Positions 41,315-54,215 of a stretch of DNA of 64,000 bases are shown here, one piece after another (position 1 is the first letter of the stretch; each line of letters begins with the position of its first letter). The DNA comes from Centropus unirufus. Its lineage: Eukaryota > Chordata > Aves > Cuculiformes > Centropidae. A program made the translations under genes and the position numbers. The notes under the pieces were generated by a model. That model saw nothing but the letters and a program-made list of their open reading frames with translations. It did no database searches and had not been told where the DNA came from. The DNA lies in the NCBI GenBank assembly GCA_013397695.1, contig VYZI01000067.1, positions 2,261,713 through 2,325,712 on the forward strand. The letters run 5' to 3'.

Positions 41315-42847
41315 TGTCTTTCAGAAGAGCTGTAATTCTCTTATGCCTAGTAATCTCCTGTTAGTAGCAGTGTTAACCCTACTGGCTCAGTTCAATTCTT
41401 CCTTGTAACTTCAGTCCAGTTATATTAATTCCTACAAAAGATTAAATGGGATGTGCATTAAGTGAACTGTTGTATAATGGTGCTATGCATTGTTTAATAT
41501 AAAATACATCTCAATTCTACATAAGTGAACCATAACATGAAGAAATGCAACACTGGTAATACCTTTATAGTTAAAATTAACTTTTATCTGTGAATTCTAC
41601 AATACACCTTTGCTTATTTTAAATTGGAAATGAAATTACTAATAAAGTTTACATATATTCACTTATGTAGGCAATAAAAGGTGTTTCAAATTGACAGAAG
41701 TTATGGATAAAATATGTGTCATATTTTATGTCCTAATTTTTAAGGAATTTTTTTTTACGGACTACTCAGAACAGTCATTAATGAAATGACAACAAAACAG
41801 TAAGCAGTCCCTGTATGCTGTTGTTATCCCACGTTGATTCAACACTAACAAAACTTGTCTTCTAGACTTGATTATATGATACCATCTGCCACTGTAAAGT
41901 TTTATCCGTGAATAAAATTATTGTTTAAATCAAGAGGAGCTACAGGTAGACGATTATATATATAAATAATGTGAACACCTTCACTGGGGTTTTAACTCCC
42001 TAAATCTAGGGGACAATAGAAAATGCAAAGTGAGGCAACACAGCAGTAATTCTTCAGTTCCACCTTAGCTCTAGTCCTGCTAAGACCCTTCTGCCAGGGA
42101 GTTCACAGTAAAGCACACCTTAGTTATTTTTTTAAATAGGTGGTGAGAGTCATGCTGCATGTTTCTGCAGAGCATTGCTACCACTTCAGTGAGCAAGGGT
42201 CTTGCTGTATGGCTGCACAGTGCGATAAGGAGCCCAGATTTATGGGTGCTGCTGTGATGCGGGGTCTGTGCTCCGCAACTGCCTAACAGGTTGGCATCCA
42301 GTTTTGCACTGAGTTGGGGATAAAAATGAACACTGTCACAGCCCTGGAAGCAAGAGATCGGTGCCTCTTGTTTATGTGAACACTTTGTAAATTAGTAGGA
42401 GTTCAATTAATATATCCACCTCAATCATCCAGCTCCACCAAAATCTGGACTAAAGGTTCATTAGGACCTTGTCTGCTTCAGCAGAGTTTGGGTTTCTTTT
42501 TTTCAGTAAAATCCTTCATGTGGTTTTTAGAGCGACAACTTCCAAATCCTTTTATTCATGCAGGATAAATTCTCAATGGTATTTCATTAATTCATGCCTA
42601 AGAGCATTAATATCTCTTCTTACTGTATTATGTCATCATTAATCTCAACCGCTCCCCATCAGAGTTTCTGGCATGTGAAACAGCTCACAGCATGGTGCAG
42701 CCTGAGTGGTTCTAAATGCTACTGAAAAATCAGACAAAACACAGAAGCAAGGAGGTTTCTAAAGGACCATTCCATATAACGCACCAGCTGCCAAAGTCAT
42801 CAGTCCAGGAGCCTTGACAGGGAAAGTCGTGGCTGCAGAAATAACAT
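41315..42847. other. Unassigned sequence
   Basis: AT-rich. It contains AATAAA words on + at 41641 and 41673 (possible distal ADGRL2 ends) and TTTATT at 42551-42556 (a possible minus-strand signal for the 42848-42975 block). Nothing else seen. Confidence 0.5.
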
Positions 42848-42975
42848 TCAGGATAGGTAGTTTTTACAAGAAAATTCTTCTACAGCCAAGTCCACATAGT
42901 TCTGAACCATTTCTTCCGTGGGTGCGTACCTCCTTCTGTGCGTTGGCGTGGGAGCCTTGGCGCTATAGTCTCCAG
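42848..42975 (-). CDS. Candidate alternative terminal exon, minus strand
   Basis: After a good acceptor (TTTCAACTGCTTGGCAG) the minus strand is GC-richer than its surroundings and open for 41 codons, GDYSAKAPTPTHRRRYAPTE then EMVQNYVDLAVEEF and SCKNYLS, before TGA. It needs one base from the previous exon, so it does not fit directly with the phase-0 chain at 41 kb. A second frame is also open for 31 codons here. An internal donor-like AG|GTACGC exists. Confidence 0.22.
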
Positions 42976-45900
42976 CTGCCAAGCAGTTGAAAGTTCAGAG
43001 ACACAAAAACATCTATGCACATTAAAAAGTCTGATTTACAAACAAGAAGCAGAGAGTTAGTGTCTGTATGGGTTTTTCTAATGGAGAAGCAGGATCTCTG
43101 AATAGGCAGCATTGAATAACTATAAGGAATAACTGTTCCAGTCCTCTTGTAGTGTAAGAATTGCTTTAAAATAGCATAATGCTGCTGAACTTTCGGCCTC
43201 CATGATTGCTTAAGAGAATGAGTCCCAAAGGTTAACGAGGTTTCCATGAAAATAACTCATTTTCATTCATTTTAAATATACCACTTTGCTTTTTCTTTTT
43301 CATTAGGAGGATAAATATCAACTTCTTAGTTTCTATTCTTTCTCCCACTCATTGTTTTAAATAGTTCCTTTCTAGCTCCTATTATTTGATTCTTTTCTAA
43401 ACAAACCCTTGTTTTCAGCCTCCTCCATTTCTCTGCTCATTTAGATGCCAGTCCACAGAATTACTTTTTGGCAGTATGCTTTATGAGATAGGGCAAGAAG
43501 AAAATTATGGATCAACTGTTAGTGTTGATTTATGGATGGAATTGTGTTTTCTATTCTGCGCTTCTCCCTGCTTCCCCCGCCAAGATGGTCTCACATCCTC
43601 CTTTGTTTTCGTAGTATCCCTTCACAACACATTTTTTTTCCATTAAGCTGACCATAGCAAGTAATGACCTAAATAGTTATGGTTAATTTAGAACCCTGCA
43701 AGGCCTACAAAGAGTTCCAATTACTCCCCTGAATGTGTGCCCAACGTTGTATTTGTCAGCATTGCATTTCATCTGCATCACACTGCCCATTTATTCACTT
43801 TGTTAACCCAGGTCATTCACAATCTTCCCTAGTTCTGATTAACCGAAATAATTCTCTGTTAACAGCAAACAGTGCTACCTTTCAGATAGCTTGTTCATCC
43901 CCTGTTTCAGACAGCACCTCTTTGAATGCAGAGCATTGGGGCACTACACCATTAGCCTTTTGCCATGATAAAAAGATTGACCATTTAATCTTGCTCTGCC
44001 TCTTAGTTTCTAATGCACAACTACTTTGGCTCTCAGTTCCTCAATACTGTTTGGCTTTCGTGGCTTCTTGGTAGGAATATTTTTACAAGGATTTTTTTTT
44101 TTTGCTTTTGTAAATCCAAATAAATTTCATTGCTCCTTCCCTCCACTCTCAGCAGCTGCATGATTGACTTAATTGTAGTGTGTCAGAGGGGTACGAATTT
44201 CTTGCCCTAAGCATTTACAGCTCTTTCAGCCATGCTTCCTCTACACTGTGTGCTTAGCAAGATGTCAGACCCAAAAAGCACGTAACAGTTCAAAGGGTTT
44301 ACTTAGATGGAATTTGGCACTGAAATCCCAAGGTACATCATCCACAGGTAAAGCAGGCACCACTTCAAGGGTAGAAATAACTTTAACCTTGTAGAAACAT
44401 ACGTTCCTGTCCCTAAAGACATTCTCTCATCACAAGTTTTGCTACTGCACGTGTCAGCCAGGTCTTCACAGCAGAGGTGAGTCAAGGCAAACCAGGGGCC
44501 ACAAGAAGTGTCACTGCCTCGTCATGAGTGCCAGGGCAGCCTCTGAAAGCCACCATCCAGAAATTAGGTTACAAAAGGTTTCCTTTCCCTCCCCTCTTCT
44601 GACAATAATTACATTTTGTCTGGAGGGGAGAGATGAGCCCTGTTGGTCCATGTAACTTTGCAGCGTTAACGCCACCATCAAAGCTTGGTGTCTCCTGCTG
44701 ATCTGCCCATACATCAGCTGGCTCATTGCTGTTGTGAAAAAGTTGTGAAACTTTCCAAATCTCTGCAAGCCCACGTGTATCACTTTGTTACGGAAAACAG
44801 GCTGTAAAATTTCTCCCAGCTGTTGTTTTTCATTACTTGGCTGTGCCCACATCAAGTTTACTGTTCGTGTTGTAAAAAGGATCTCAGATCCTACCTGTGC
44901 AGACCCCAAAACTCCATGGGTTTTGTCCTAATGTGCGTCACACGTCAGGAGCTGTGTGAAGCTCCGGAAAGGCCACGTAGCACCATGTTCATGGTGCCAG
45001 CTGTGCCTGCGGGGTGGTGTGTAGCTGCTTTCCAACCCAAGGAGAGCACTGCACCACTGAGGAGCACTCAGAGCCTCCCATTTCTCCATATCCAGCTTCT
45101 AGCAAAGAAACTCGGAGAGTCAAAATTGGCTTGGCCAGGGTAGTTAGCCCTCAGCGTGCCACTGAGTACCTGCTCACAGCAGCACGCTTTTTTCAGTATC
45201 TGTGCTGAGTTATAGTCCTGCTGCTGCTGCATATGCTGACCTGAGCACTCAGCTCTCCATTTCTCTCGGGCAGGAGAAGCTTAATGTGAAGCTACTGCTA
45301 AAAACCTTCTCGAGGAGCGCACCGGCTGTCACTGAAATGGCTGGTGACAGGGTTGTCTCCATGACAAAGCATAAACACATGCAAGTTTATATGAAACAGT
45401 GAATGTTTCCAATCACATTAAAGGCTGCTGGAAGAGCCTGAGCCTGGATTTCTTTCTTTTTTTTTTTTTTTCAAAAACTGGGGCAGAGAAGGGAATACAG
45501 ACAGATGGAGAAGAAAATGAAAGGACAACATGAATCAAATGAGGTATGGAATTAATTTTGCCTTTTCTCATTTCTCTTTTTTTTTTCCAGCACCACTGGC
45601 TGCTGCCCCTTCAAGGCAAGAGAGAAAAATGTTACTGGTGTCCATTCACTGGGGCAATTTGTCAAAATACTTTGGTTTAGTGAAGCATTTTTAACTCTTC
45701 AAACTTGACCCTTTGAAAATTAAAACAGTCAATACCCCTAGCAAGAGACTGTTGGTAGGCATTTGCCTTAGCGTAGTCTTCCCATAATTTGTCTATCCTG
45801 GTTTTCCAAAGTTATGAATATCCTTCCCTGAAAAGAAGACTCAGCAAGGCAGTGTTAATTATCCAGAGGTGCTAGTAATGCAGACAGCATCACACTCCTC

Positions 45901-47865
45901 AGCCCCATTTAAGGAATCTGGTCTATGTCCACCCATAAAAGCCGTATACTTCCAAAGACAAGGCTTGTCTCGTATTTAGAGAATAAATGCTAAAGAGTAA
46001 GTAAGCAAGTGTAAGCAGAATTGATGCCTATATATAAAGGCTAACATACATTTGTTGACAAAACCACTACAAAGTGCTGTACAATTTGCTGAGGACCTTT
46101 CCTGATGCAGCTCATGGTGTGCAAAGGGTACAAGAGGCTACATTCTGGATAGCCTGACATCTAAAGTAAGCAGGTAGCTTGTGCAAGGGGTTTCTTCCAG
46201 ATCTCAGCAAAAGTTTGTGGGAGATTAACTGGCACTTAGGGGACTACTTGGTTTCCTCACGTCAAGATAAGAACATGCTACATGCTGCTTATAGTTATAA
46301 GTGTTCTAATTAGGTCGACTTGATTATTGTTCTGTGGTTTGATAGATGCTGTATTTAAAGTAATTTCAGATACTAATTTTTAGACCTTTTTTTGAACTAG
46401 TAAATCAAGTGCAATTTATTCAGTGAATTATTCTTTTCTTTCTAAATGCCTATTCCCTCTGGCTTGTAACTTTAATTAGAACCTGCTATCTGTTCACATT
46501 GGTAATGGTAACAGTTGTCACTAGAGTGCAGATGCATAGCTTCAGCTCATATTGCCACTTTGACTTTAGACTTAAAACCTAACAATCTTTCCAGCTATGC
46601 ATCTGAGAATGCCATCTATTAATGCTTTATTTCACTGCCACCCTGAACTCCAGCCTCAAAACACTAACAATCTGATTATTTTTTAACCATCCAATAATGC
46701 ATTTTCTAAAGAATAGAAACTTTACAAAAAATAACTTCATTTAGAGATAAATGTCTGCCTGAAAAGGTTATTCAGCCCATCCAGATTTCTTTTTATTACT
46801 ATAGATTTTCCCAAGGCAGTGTTGTTTCTTGAATAATTATTGATCTAAGCAATTGTGTGCTAAAGCAGGCTGATACATTCATTGAACACACAGACACAAA
46901 AGCTCTTGGTTGCCCTCGTAAAAACAAACAACCCCTTTCTGTCTGCTCCTCAGCCCTTCCCTACAATATGATGGTTACATTGGAATGTAATAGGTTAATA
47001 TTTGCTTTGCATTTATCAGAAAAAAAAGAAATATAAAAAATATTTCTTTGCATCAGAAGAATCCGGATCTTGACAGCCACTAGTTTGGTTTGTTTCTTTA
47101 CACACTGATTTACAAGTATTTCAGTAATTTGAATGGAGTCTTGCAGCAACAAGTTGCATTTAGTGAGGTTTTGAAAGCTCTAACTTATTTAGATTAACTT
47201 TTCCTTCCAATAAAAACTATGTCCTTTTTCATAATGTGATATAGAAAAGCAGATCTGCTCAGCATTTTTCTGATGAAATAAATCAGGAATAGAATAACTT
47301 TCAAGGTCTCTGCTCACTACAAAGCTAGACAGATTGCTCTTGAAATGGTCTGCATAGGAGCCACTATGTGTAAGAGTCGCAATACTTTGTGAAAAAGTCA
47401 GCAACACCAACAGCGAACAGGGTTAAGAAGGTATCCATTAGCAAACACTAAAATGAAAAGGACCTTTTTTTCATTGACTTATGTGCTCCAGGGATGGTGC
47501 AAAGTTGCATTCAGTCTAACAAATCTACCTATTTGCAAACCCTCAGTATCACTCTCTTATAGAAGAGCTGCATTTCTCCTGAATGAATGGTGATGGTGTT
47601 TAAGCAGGTAAGGGGAAGGGTTTTGACGTGTCAAACATTTAGTATTTGGTTATCTTCCAAAACAGGACAATGGAATAAAACACATAAAACAGTGGCTCAG
47701 CATGCTGCTGCCTGTTATATACCCTAGAATGAAGTACAATAGGTTAAACACTTAGGGAGAAAAAAGGTGGTAGATACAGACAAACAATGCTTTAACAGCT
47801 GTGAAGCTGCTCAGTATACTAAGATTTGTGATTCCTGCCTGGATGTTAGAGGCAGCAATACTTAC
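42976..47865. other. Unassigned sequence around the 44.6-44.9 kb candidate exon
   Basis: Mixed composition, GC-richer at 44.5-45.4 kb. Open frames at 42963-43247 (-), 43733-44074 (+), 44823-45402 (+), 46961-47152 (-) and 47189-47410 (-) lack firm splice borders. The last two could be parts of the minus-strand candidate gene. Confidence 0.4.
44613..44894 (-). CDS. Candidate exon of the unrecognised minus-strand gene
   Basis: 282 nt, 94 codons, phase 0 at both ends, starting VGSEILFTTRTVNLMW and including VFRNKVIHVGLQRFGKFHNF. The open run is 132 codons in all. The upstream CTGCACAG has a weak pyrimidine tract and itself could be a donor (CACAG|GTAGGA). A plus-strand open frame of 106 codons overlaps part of it, so the local base composition favours open frames. 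No family recognised. Confidence 0.3.
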
Positions 47866-48077
47866 TGAAAGCACCCACTTGAAAGAAAAAGTTGGTATAA
47901 GGAATGAAATTTAACTCTTCCATTTGAGAGATCGTGGTTGTCTTCAGTGAGTTATGGAAAAATACTCCATCCTCCTGACATAGCTCTCTGTGAATACTTT
48001 TTTTCCCAAAATACTGAGAGATTATTACAATTATTTCATCGTAGTTACAAGGCAGTATGCAAGCAGGCATTCCATTA
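47866..48077 (-). CDS. Candidate exon of the unrecognised minus-strand gene
   Basis: 212 nt. Acceptor CTGCCACTTCCTTTAG and donor TTTCA|GTAAGT are both strong. It reads NGMPACILPCNYDEIIVIIS and later MEELNFIPYTNFFFQVGAFS. Another acceptor 28 bases further upstream (GGGGCAG, exon start at 48105) would join in phase with the exon at 48823 through its second donor (GTAC|GTCAGT). Confidence 0.35.
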
Positions 48078-48571
48078 CTAAAGGAAGTGGCAGAGCATGC
48101 AGGACCTGCCCCAGTAAGTTTTGACTTAATTTATGTCAATACAAAATCAATGTATTTTGATTGAGGTCTGTGAGATTATTTCAGACCTGCACTGGTTACT
48201 GGGAACAGAGTGAAGTTTCCTCTTTGGTACCGTCTATTTTCTCCCATTTCTCTTTCTCCTCCCCTCTGTTTTACTTCCTTATCGCAGAGGTGGTGCTGTT
48301 CAACATCCATGCTCTGCTTCTTGTAATATTACTGGTAAATTTAATGCTCACTGCTTAATCACTTTTCTCTGAACAGATAAGGCATAACTGAACAGTTGCA
48401 GGGTGGGGAATGACAAGAATTAGTGCATTATTTCCTCTTAAGAAACAAGACAACAATATTTATGCACATTCACCTTCTTCCATTAGCCAAATGAGTAAAG
48501 GAATTCAGTCAACAAGTTCATCTCATAGATAATAGCAAGTATCAAATACTTCAAGCCCAGAACTGACGTAC

Positions 48572-48823
48572 AGTAACATCTTCAACAGGAGGAAGAGAGA
48601 AGAGAACAGAAGATGGGGGCTTTTGTAGCATATGTCCCATTGCCATGTTTTGTTCTACCACCATCACCAGATTACTGTCCATGACAGTGACGCCTGCAGT
48701 GAAGCCCTCATCCCTATTAAACCGATGGCAAAACTTTTTGCTGACCTCAGTGAGATCATGATTTCTCTTCTGAACCATTAAGATGTTATGATCCTTCAGT
48801 TCGTCGACTTTTAGATTTGCATA
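48572..48823 (-). CDS. Candidate exon of the unrecognised minus-strand gene
   Basis: 252 nt, 84 codons, phase 0 at both ends. The acceptor is strong (TTTTTATTTATAATGTCCAG) and the donor is GTTACT|GTACGT. It reads YANLKVDELKDHNILMVQKR and later DEGFTAGVTVMDSNLVMVVE. It has the mixed composition of ordinary soluble or extracellular protein. No family recognised. Confidence 0.38.
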
Positions 48824-49628
48824 CTGGACATTATAAATAAAAACAACGAAGAACTCAATTTTTCAAAATGCTTCCCAACCATAGAAAAACGCTTTATTTT
48901 TCTTCACTACTTGTAACTTTGTTCCTGCGTGTATCACCCCCAGTAAGTGCTATTTCACAATGGAGAGCGTGCACTGTTTTTCCCCCACCAGATCAATACC
49001 TGTCTAAAAGTATTTACTCACCAAAAGGGCTGTGATCCTTTTCTTTGTCACTCCTGAACTTCTGTTCTTGATTTATTTTTTTTTTTTGCTTTTTGACATA
49101 GGTTCTTCTTTTACTTCCTGGCTACTGCTCCTCTCTAATAGGATGCTTTCTTCTTTTTTTGCTCTTCGTTGCTCTGACAATTATTTTAGAGTATACACCA
49201 CAGCTTTTCCCCTTGTCTAATCAGAGGGTTGGTCCAACACTGAAATTGCGGCTGTTTTAAAATGCCTATAAACACACATTTAATCTTCAGTTCCTGATCA
49301 CGGTAACTTGAGACAAGAACTGATGATCAAAATAGGAAATTGGGAAGACTGACTGGGAGACTTGTTTTATAGAAACAGAAGAAGTGCAGAAGTGCAAGTA
49401 AGACACATAGATAATCCATTCTATACGGGAATAGGGCAGAAATTATTGTATCATACTGTGTGAATGTATTCAACTGAACCACTTATATTCTGACTAGCAA
49501 AGACTAAAGTGATGAAAGAAGCTGGAATGAAAGGATATGAAATAAGCCCTGGATAGTTGACTGCAATATTCACAGCTTTTGGAATCCTTTATCTTTCCTG
49601 CAATTGGGCGCTGACACACCATTTGTCT

Positions 49629-50120
49629 TTATAGGAGCTCATGCGTCCATCCAGCTGTCTGAAAAAACAGATAAACCATGTTCACTCCCAGTAGGGTCTT
49701 AAAAACCTCTATTCTTAAAGCAGTATCTGGAGCAAAAATGCAGTTGTTCACTTCCTCCCATCGAACTGAAAGCTTCTTACAGAGATGGAGATACAACAGA
49801 AAAATTAAGGCTGTCACCCCTTTGACACCTTGGGGTTGAAGTCCCTGCTTTGAATCAGCTAGAAAGGATTTAACAATGAATCCCCCAGCTCTTGGAAGAA
49901 TAAACCAATTACAGCAGCACTGGGTGCCCAGTACACACTGCAAGTGCCCTCCCTCCTGGGCTCTGCCATGAAATAATCTCCAGATGCCTGCTTTGAGAGT
50001 GACTCTCACAGCAGAGCTGTTCCCATTAGCTCGTGCCCCAGAATTGAAGTTCCATGTAACAGACATCCTGTCTGAGAATTTACCTGTTATATTCAGAAAA
50101 GTGACAGTGTCTTGTTTCAT
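49629..50120 (-). CDS. Longest minus-strand open frame (163 codons), candidate exon(s)
   Basis: Open from 50120 to a stop at 49629-49631, reading MKQDTVTFLNITGKFSDRMS onward. A plausible small exon lies inside: acceptor GTTGTCTAG, 40 nt ending AACAG|GTAAAT at about 50083. The rest, which includes a hydrophobic stretch (GVTALIFLLYLHLC), has no clear splice borders. Length alone is above what I expect by chance in this base composition, but not decisively. Confidence 0.25.
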   Translation of the reverse strand: MKQDTVTFLNITGKFSDRMSVTWNFNSGARANGNSSAVRVTLKAGIWRLFHGRAQEGGHLQCVLGTQCCCNWFILPRAGGFIVKSFLADSKQGLQPQGVKGVTALIFLLYLHLCKKLSVRWEEVNNCIFAPDTALRIEVFKTLLGVNMVYLFFQTAGWTHELL

Positions 50121-51884
50121 ATTCTAGACAACATAATCTTTACCTAACCCTGACCTCATTTCTCTTCATGCTGATTTGCTTCCAGAGGCTACTAACTTCT
50201 GTTCTGCTGCATAGAGGTAGCACCATTTACAGGCCAGGTTTCAACATGGGACACCAAGATGATTTTGGAGGAAAATCTGAAGCGAATCTTTGTCAATGTA
50301 GCTGAAATAATAAGGATTTTTTTTTTCAGAGGGCATCATTTTAGTGTCTCTGAACTTGACATAAAATGGGAATTTTGACAGTGCTCTCTTGCATAATGAA
50401 ATGTATTAATTAATTCACTTTTCCAGATTTCTAGTGGCAGTTACCTTTTTTGACCTTAGCAACTACTCAGATTGCCATAATTACAAAAAATACATGGTGC
50501 ACAGCATATGATCAGAAGCATATAATATACTTGAAGTGTAAAATGCTCCAACAATAAAACTAGAATGAATCTATTGTTTAGTTATTGGCACAACTAATAC
50601 ATTTATAGCTGCATCCAATTCAGTGTGACTCTGAAATGAATGTGTGTGCATGTTTCTTGCAATTTGGTGCATATTCTTTTTCATTTATTAAGCTGACAAG
50701 AGGAACATTTTAAACTGCATATTTATTGTGGCTTATACTATTACATTCAGATTAAGGTTTCTTTTTTACTGGAGTTGTGTAGAGGGGATATGAAAACCTT
50801 TTATCTATGCATGTTGGACACCATGATGAATAACTGCATAGAAATCTAACTAAACCAAAACAAAAGTCATCTGCCTTCCCGAGTCACTCACTCCATTTTC
50901 TCCTCAAAGCCTCTTGAAATATTAGATAAGTGGATATACAAAAAGTGAAGCATCATCAGATTTTTTTTCTTGCATCATCTTTCTAGACTCCAAAGAAAAT
51001 TGCAGTTAATGAGCATAGTGCTTTTGATTTAAACAGGCTTCAGGTCATCATACCGCTGTTACTACTTCAGCCTCTTTGTGTTCTTATTTACTCCTCCCTC
51101 GTTAAACCTCATCTACAAGTGTCAACTGTGCGCTTTCTGGGAAGTGCCTACATCTTTCTCTGTAGGAAGAGAAAAGACAATACAAGTTGACAATGTAAAT
51201 ACAAACAATGATGAGATATCATAATTTGCATCCATTCTCTGGCACTCCAGCAACAAAGTCGAAGCAGCCTCAGCCCCTACTCCACTCCTCATAACAAGAA
51301 AAGTTCATCAAAGTCAGTGGCTCCGCCAAAATGAGCCAAGCCTGTTGTCTTACAGCACTGCAAAAAACCTAAATGATATTAAAGTGGGGGGGTCAAGAAT
51401 CCTTTCAGTAATCAGGACTGTAAAAGGAGTGACCAGGCATATCAGCATATTTTATACAAACTCTAAGAAAGATTTCCCTACTTGTATGCCACAGCTGCTT
51501 TCCTTCCAAGTTTTCTCATTCATTTCAGAGCCAGGTTGGTCTTACCAGGCAGAAACGTCCTCCTGATTTGTAAGTTCCTGCAGCAGCAGAGTCTAATGCA
51601 GCACAAATGACTTGAAGCACATAATACCACTTGTAACCTAGCAGCCACATAGACCTTTTTATTTTCTAGCAATAAAATGGCTGCAGCTGACCTGGTATTA
51701 GCCTGGTTATAAAAGGGAACAGCAATGAGAACAGTATATCAAGACCTTCATTCTACTGCTGCAGAAATTAGTCATTGAGGTCAATACGAATTTTACTAAT
51801 ATATCTTTAACTTCCCTTACAACTTGGTTTTCCATCACCTGCCTGCCACAAACTTTCCACTCCCTCAAAAAGTAATGGACTTAC

Positions 51885-52044
51885 TCTATGCACATAAGAT
51901 CTGGTAAGAGAGAAATCCTTGATTTCAGAATTAAAGGTATTATAGTTCAACCATCTGATCACCCTAAACTTTACCAAAAATAAAATATTCCACAATCTAT
52001 CCATAGACCATGCAGAGACAACTTTCACTCTTGTAGTGCTACTC
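51885..52044 (-). CDS. Candidate exon of the unrecognised minus-strand gene
   Basis: 160 nt, phase 2 in and phase 0 out. Acceptor TAATGTAGTCTGCAG and donor CATAGA|GTAAGT. It reads SSTTRVKVVSAWSMDRLWNI and continues to KDFSLTRSYVHR. The acceptor tract is weak. Supported only by the open frame and donor. Confidence 0.25.
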
Positions 52045-52422
52045 CTGCAGACTACATTATTAATAGTATCCTGTAGGTTACAAGCTGATTTCCCCATATT
52101 ATTTCAAGGTGACTGCATTTTTATGTAGCATATGCCTAACACCATGGGTACGATTACTGCTACCATGTAATGTCAGTTTTCATGGGTAATTAATTGATAA
52201 ATGACAGCCAACTCCTTCTTAGCTGCTACATAAGTCCTTTATTAACACATTTAATTCAATAAAGAGTGGGATAGTAAAAATCATAGTGAAGGACAGAGAA
52301 CCAGTTTGTTCATTTTCACACACTTCTGCAGTGCTCAGTAACGAGGCATGGCTCATTGCTTTCTCTTACAATGGGTCATCTGTACTCAGGAGAAAACAAA
52401 AAGTAAAACCAACAGATGCCTT

Positions 52423-52436
52423 CCCCCCCCCCCCCC
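52423..52436. repeat. Run of 14 C
   Basis: A homopolymer tract of 14 C, prone to length error in sequencing and assembly. No function implied. Confidence 0.9.
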
Positions 52437-54020
52437 AGTCTAGCTTAAAATTAAGCTGAGAAAAGGGTAGGAATCTGAGGCCAGACCTGTAGGGTTACAC
52501 AAGGAAAGGCAAGTGAACACATGGAGCATTAGGTGAGCCCCTGGAAAATAAAAATTGCCCAAAAGAAAGCAGAATGACAGCAAAGAAACAAGAATTGCAG
52601 AAGAAGGAAGATAAATAAAAATTTGAAAAAAAGAAAGAAACCCTGACTAAAAGAAAAAAGTGAAAGAATCAGAGGGTGTTGGCCAAGGAGGGTGAGAATT
52701 TTAATGACACGCTAAAATAAGCACAAGTATTTGTCCATTGAGGGATTTAAGCATGAAGACATAACGCCACTGAAGGAGAGGCCAGAATACATCCTCCTTC
52801 TGTGGTGTGAAGAATAAAGAGCTGATGGTAGTATGCATTGTAGCTAATTTAGTGTGCTTTAAAATAAACTAATCCTGTCAGATTTCTAACAAAATAGTCC
52901 ATCAGGGTCAGTATCACAAAAGCTCCTGTTTACTTTTGTGAGTCCAAATATTCCTTCAACTTTGGAAAGGGTCTACCTAGGAACATTTGTTATCTTGTTG
53001 TTGAAAAAAGGTTCATTGACAGCTGCGTGAAGCAAATATTCATATTCCTTTCTAAGGCTGATACTTGCAAAATGAAGTTGCAAAATTAATTTATCCACTT
53101 TTAAATTGTCTTAGAACTATACTCCTGACAATGCTAACTACAAATCATGTAATTCCCTGGAAATCTTTTAAAGAAAGTCTCCCCTAAATGATCATTCTAT
53201 ACTTAGAGACTAATACAAAGCTTGTCTGGCTGTTCTCTATTCTAACACTAAGCAAATTTGGTGACCATCTAACAGGCTGCAAAAGGAACCTCTTAGACTG
53301 AATTATGGTAGAATGCCAAAATTAAAGAGGTCCACTCAAAAAGGTGCCTTTAGGTAGCTAATATTTAAATATTTAAAATATTTACAGCAATGAAAACCAT
53401 TGGCCAAATTCCTGCCTGAGTTATTGTTGTGGTCCTGCTGCAATATTTTGGCACTATGAATTAGAAATTAATTAATTAGAAATTGATTAGAAATTTCTGA
53501 AGATAGTCAGGCAACGATCTAACATCAGCTTTATAGAGCTTTTTAATGATGACTTCTATACAAAATAATTAATAATAACATAAGCAAGTGATTTTAGGGC
53601 ATTATACTTTATATTTTTTTGCTTTATTAGCATTTCTTAGCTGAAAAATGTCTAAGTGCTGGAAAAGCTGGTCAAAACAGAAAGAATACAGGTGAGCCAC
53701 AGTTGTATTTTCACTTTCAAATTTGATTTTGAACTCTTGTTTTGCCTATCTTTATTGAGATATGAGCCAGACTCTCGTCTCATATACCTCTTCAAGCTTG
53801 TGTGGCCATTCAAAATCACAGTTATTCTGCAGTATTGATTCACAGAATACAGATAAATTTAATGTACATTTGGTGGGGTAACTCAGAAGTTAAGACATTG
53901 GGGAGAACACAGTGTTAATACATCAGAAAAATCTCCCTGAAGATTTTTGTTTTCAGAATTATGAGACAGGCACCTTTATTTTGTTTAACCATGCATGTTC
54001 TCCTCTCTGGTGTAACTCCA

Positions 54021-54215
54021 TAGAATAGTTTGGGTCATGAACGGACCTTAAACCCTTCCAGTTCCAAGCCCCATAGCCACGGGCAGGGAGACCTCCCACT
54101 GGATCATTGTGCTCAGAGCCCCCTTCAGTCTTGGCCTTGCACACTTCTAGGGATGGGGCATCTATGGCTTTGCAGGAAAACCTGTGCTACTGCCTCACAA
54201 ATTTGCCCCAGCAAA
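54021..54215 (-). mobile_element. CR1 LINE 3' fragment, antisense
   Basis: CATAGAATAGTTTGGGTCAT, CCTTAAACCCTTCCAGTTCC and GGGCAGGGAGACCTCCCACT are the reverse complement of the CR1 3' UTR in the correct order, beginning with the repeat's terminal word. The open frames at 53959-54325 are by-products of this element. Confidence 0.8.

Noticed and set aside
43733..44074. 113-codon plus-strand frame
   Set aside because: No borders, no family resemblance, and the opposite strand is the one with exon-like signals.
49013..49060. Strong minus-strand donor (CCTTTTG|GTGAGT) at 49.02 kb
   Set aside because: The sequence before it is purine-rich and offers no acceptor, so no exon could be built.
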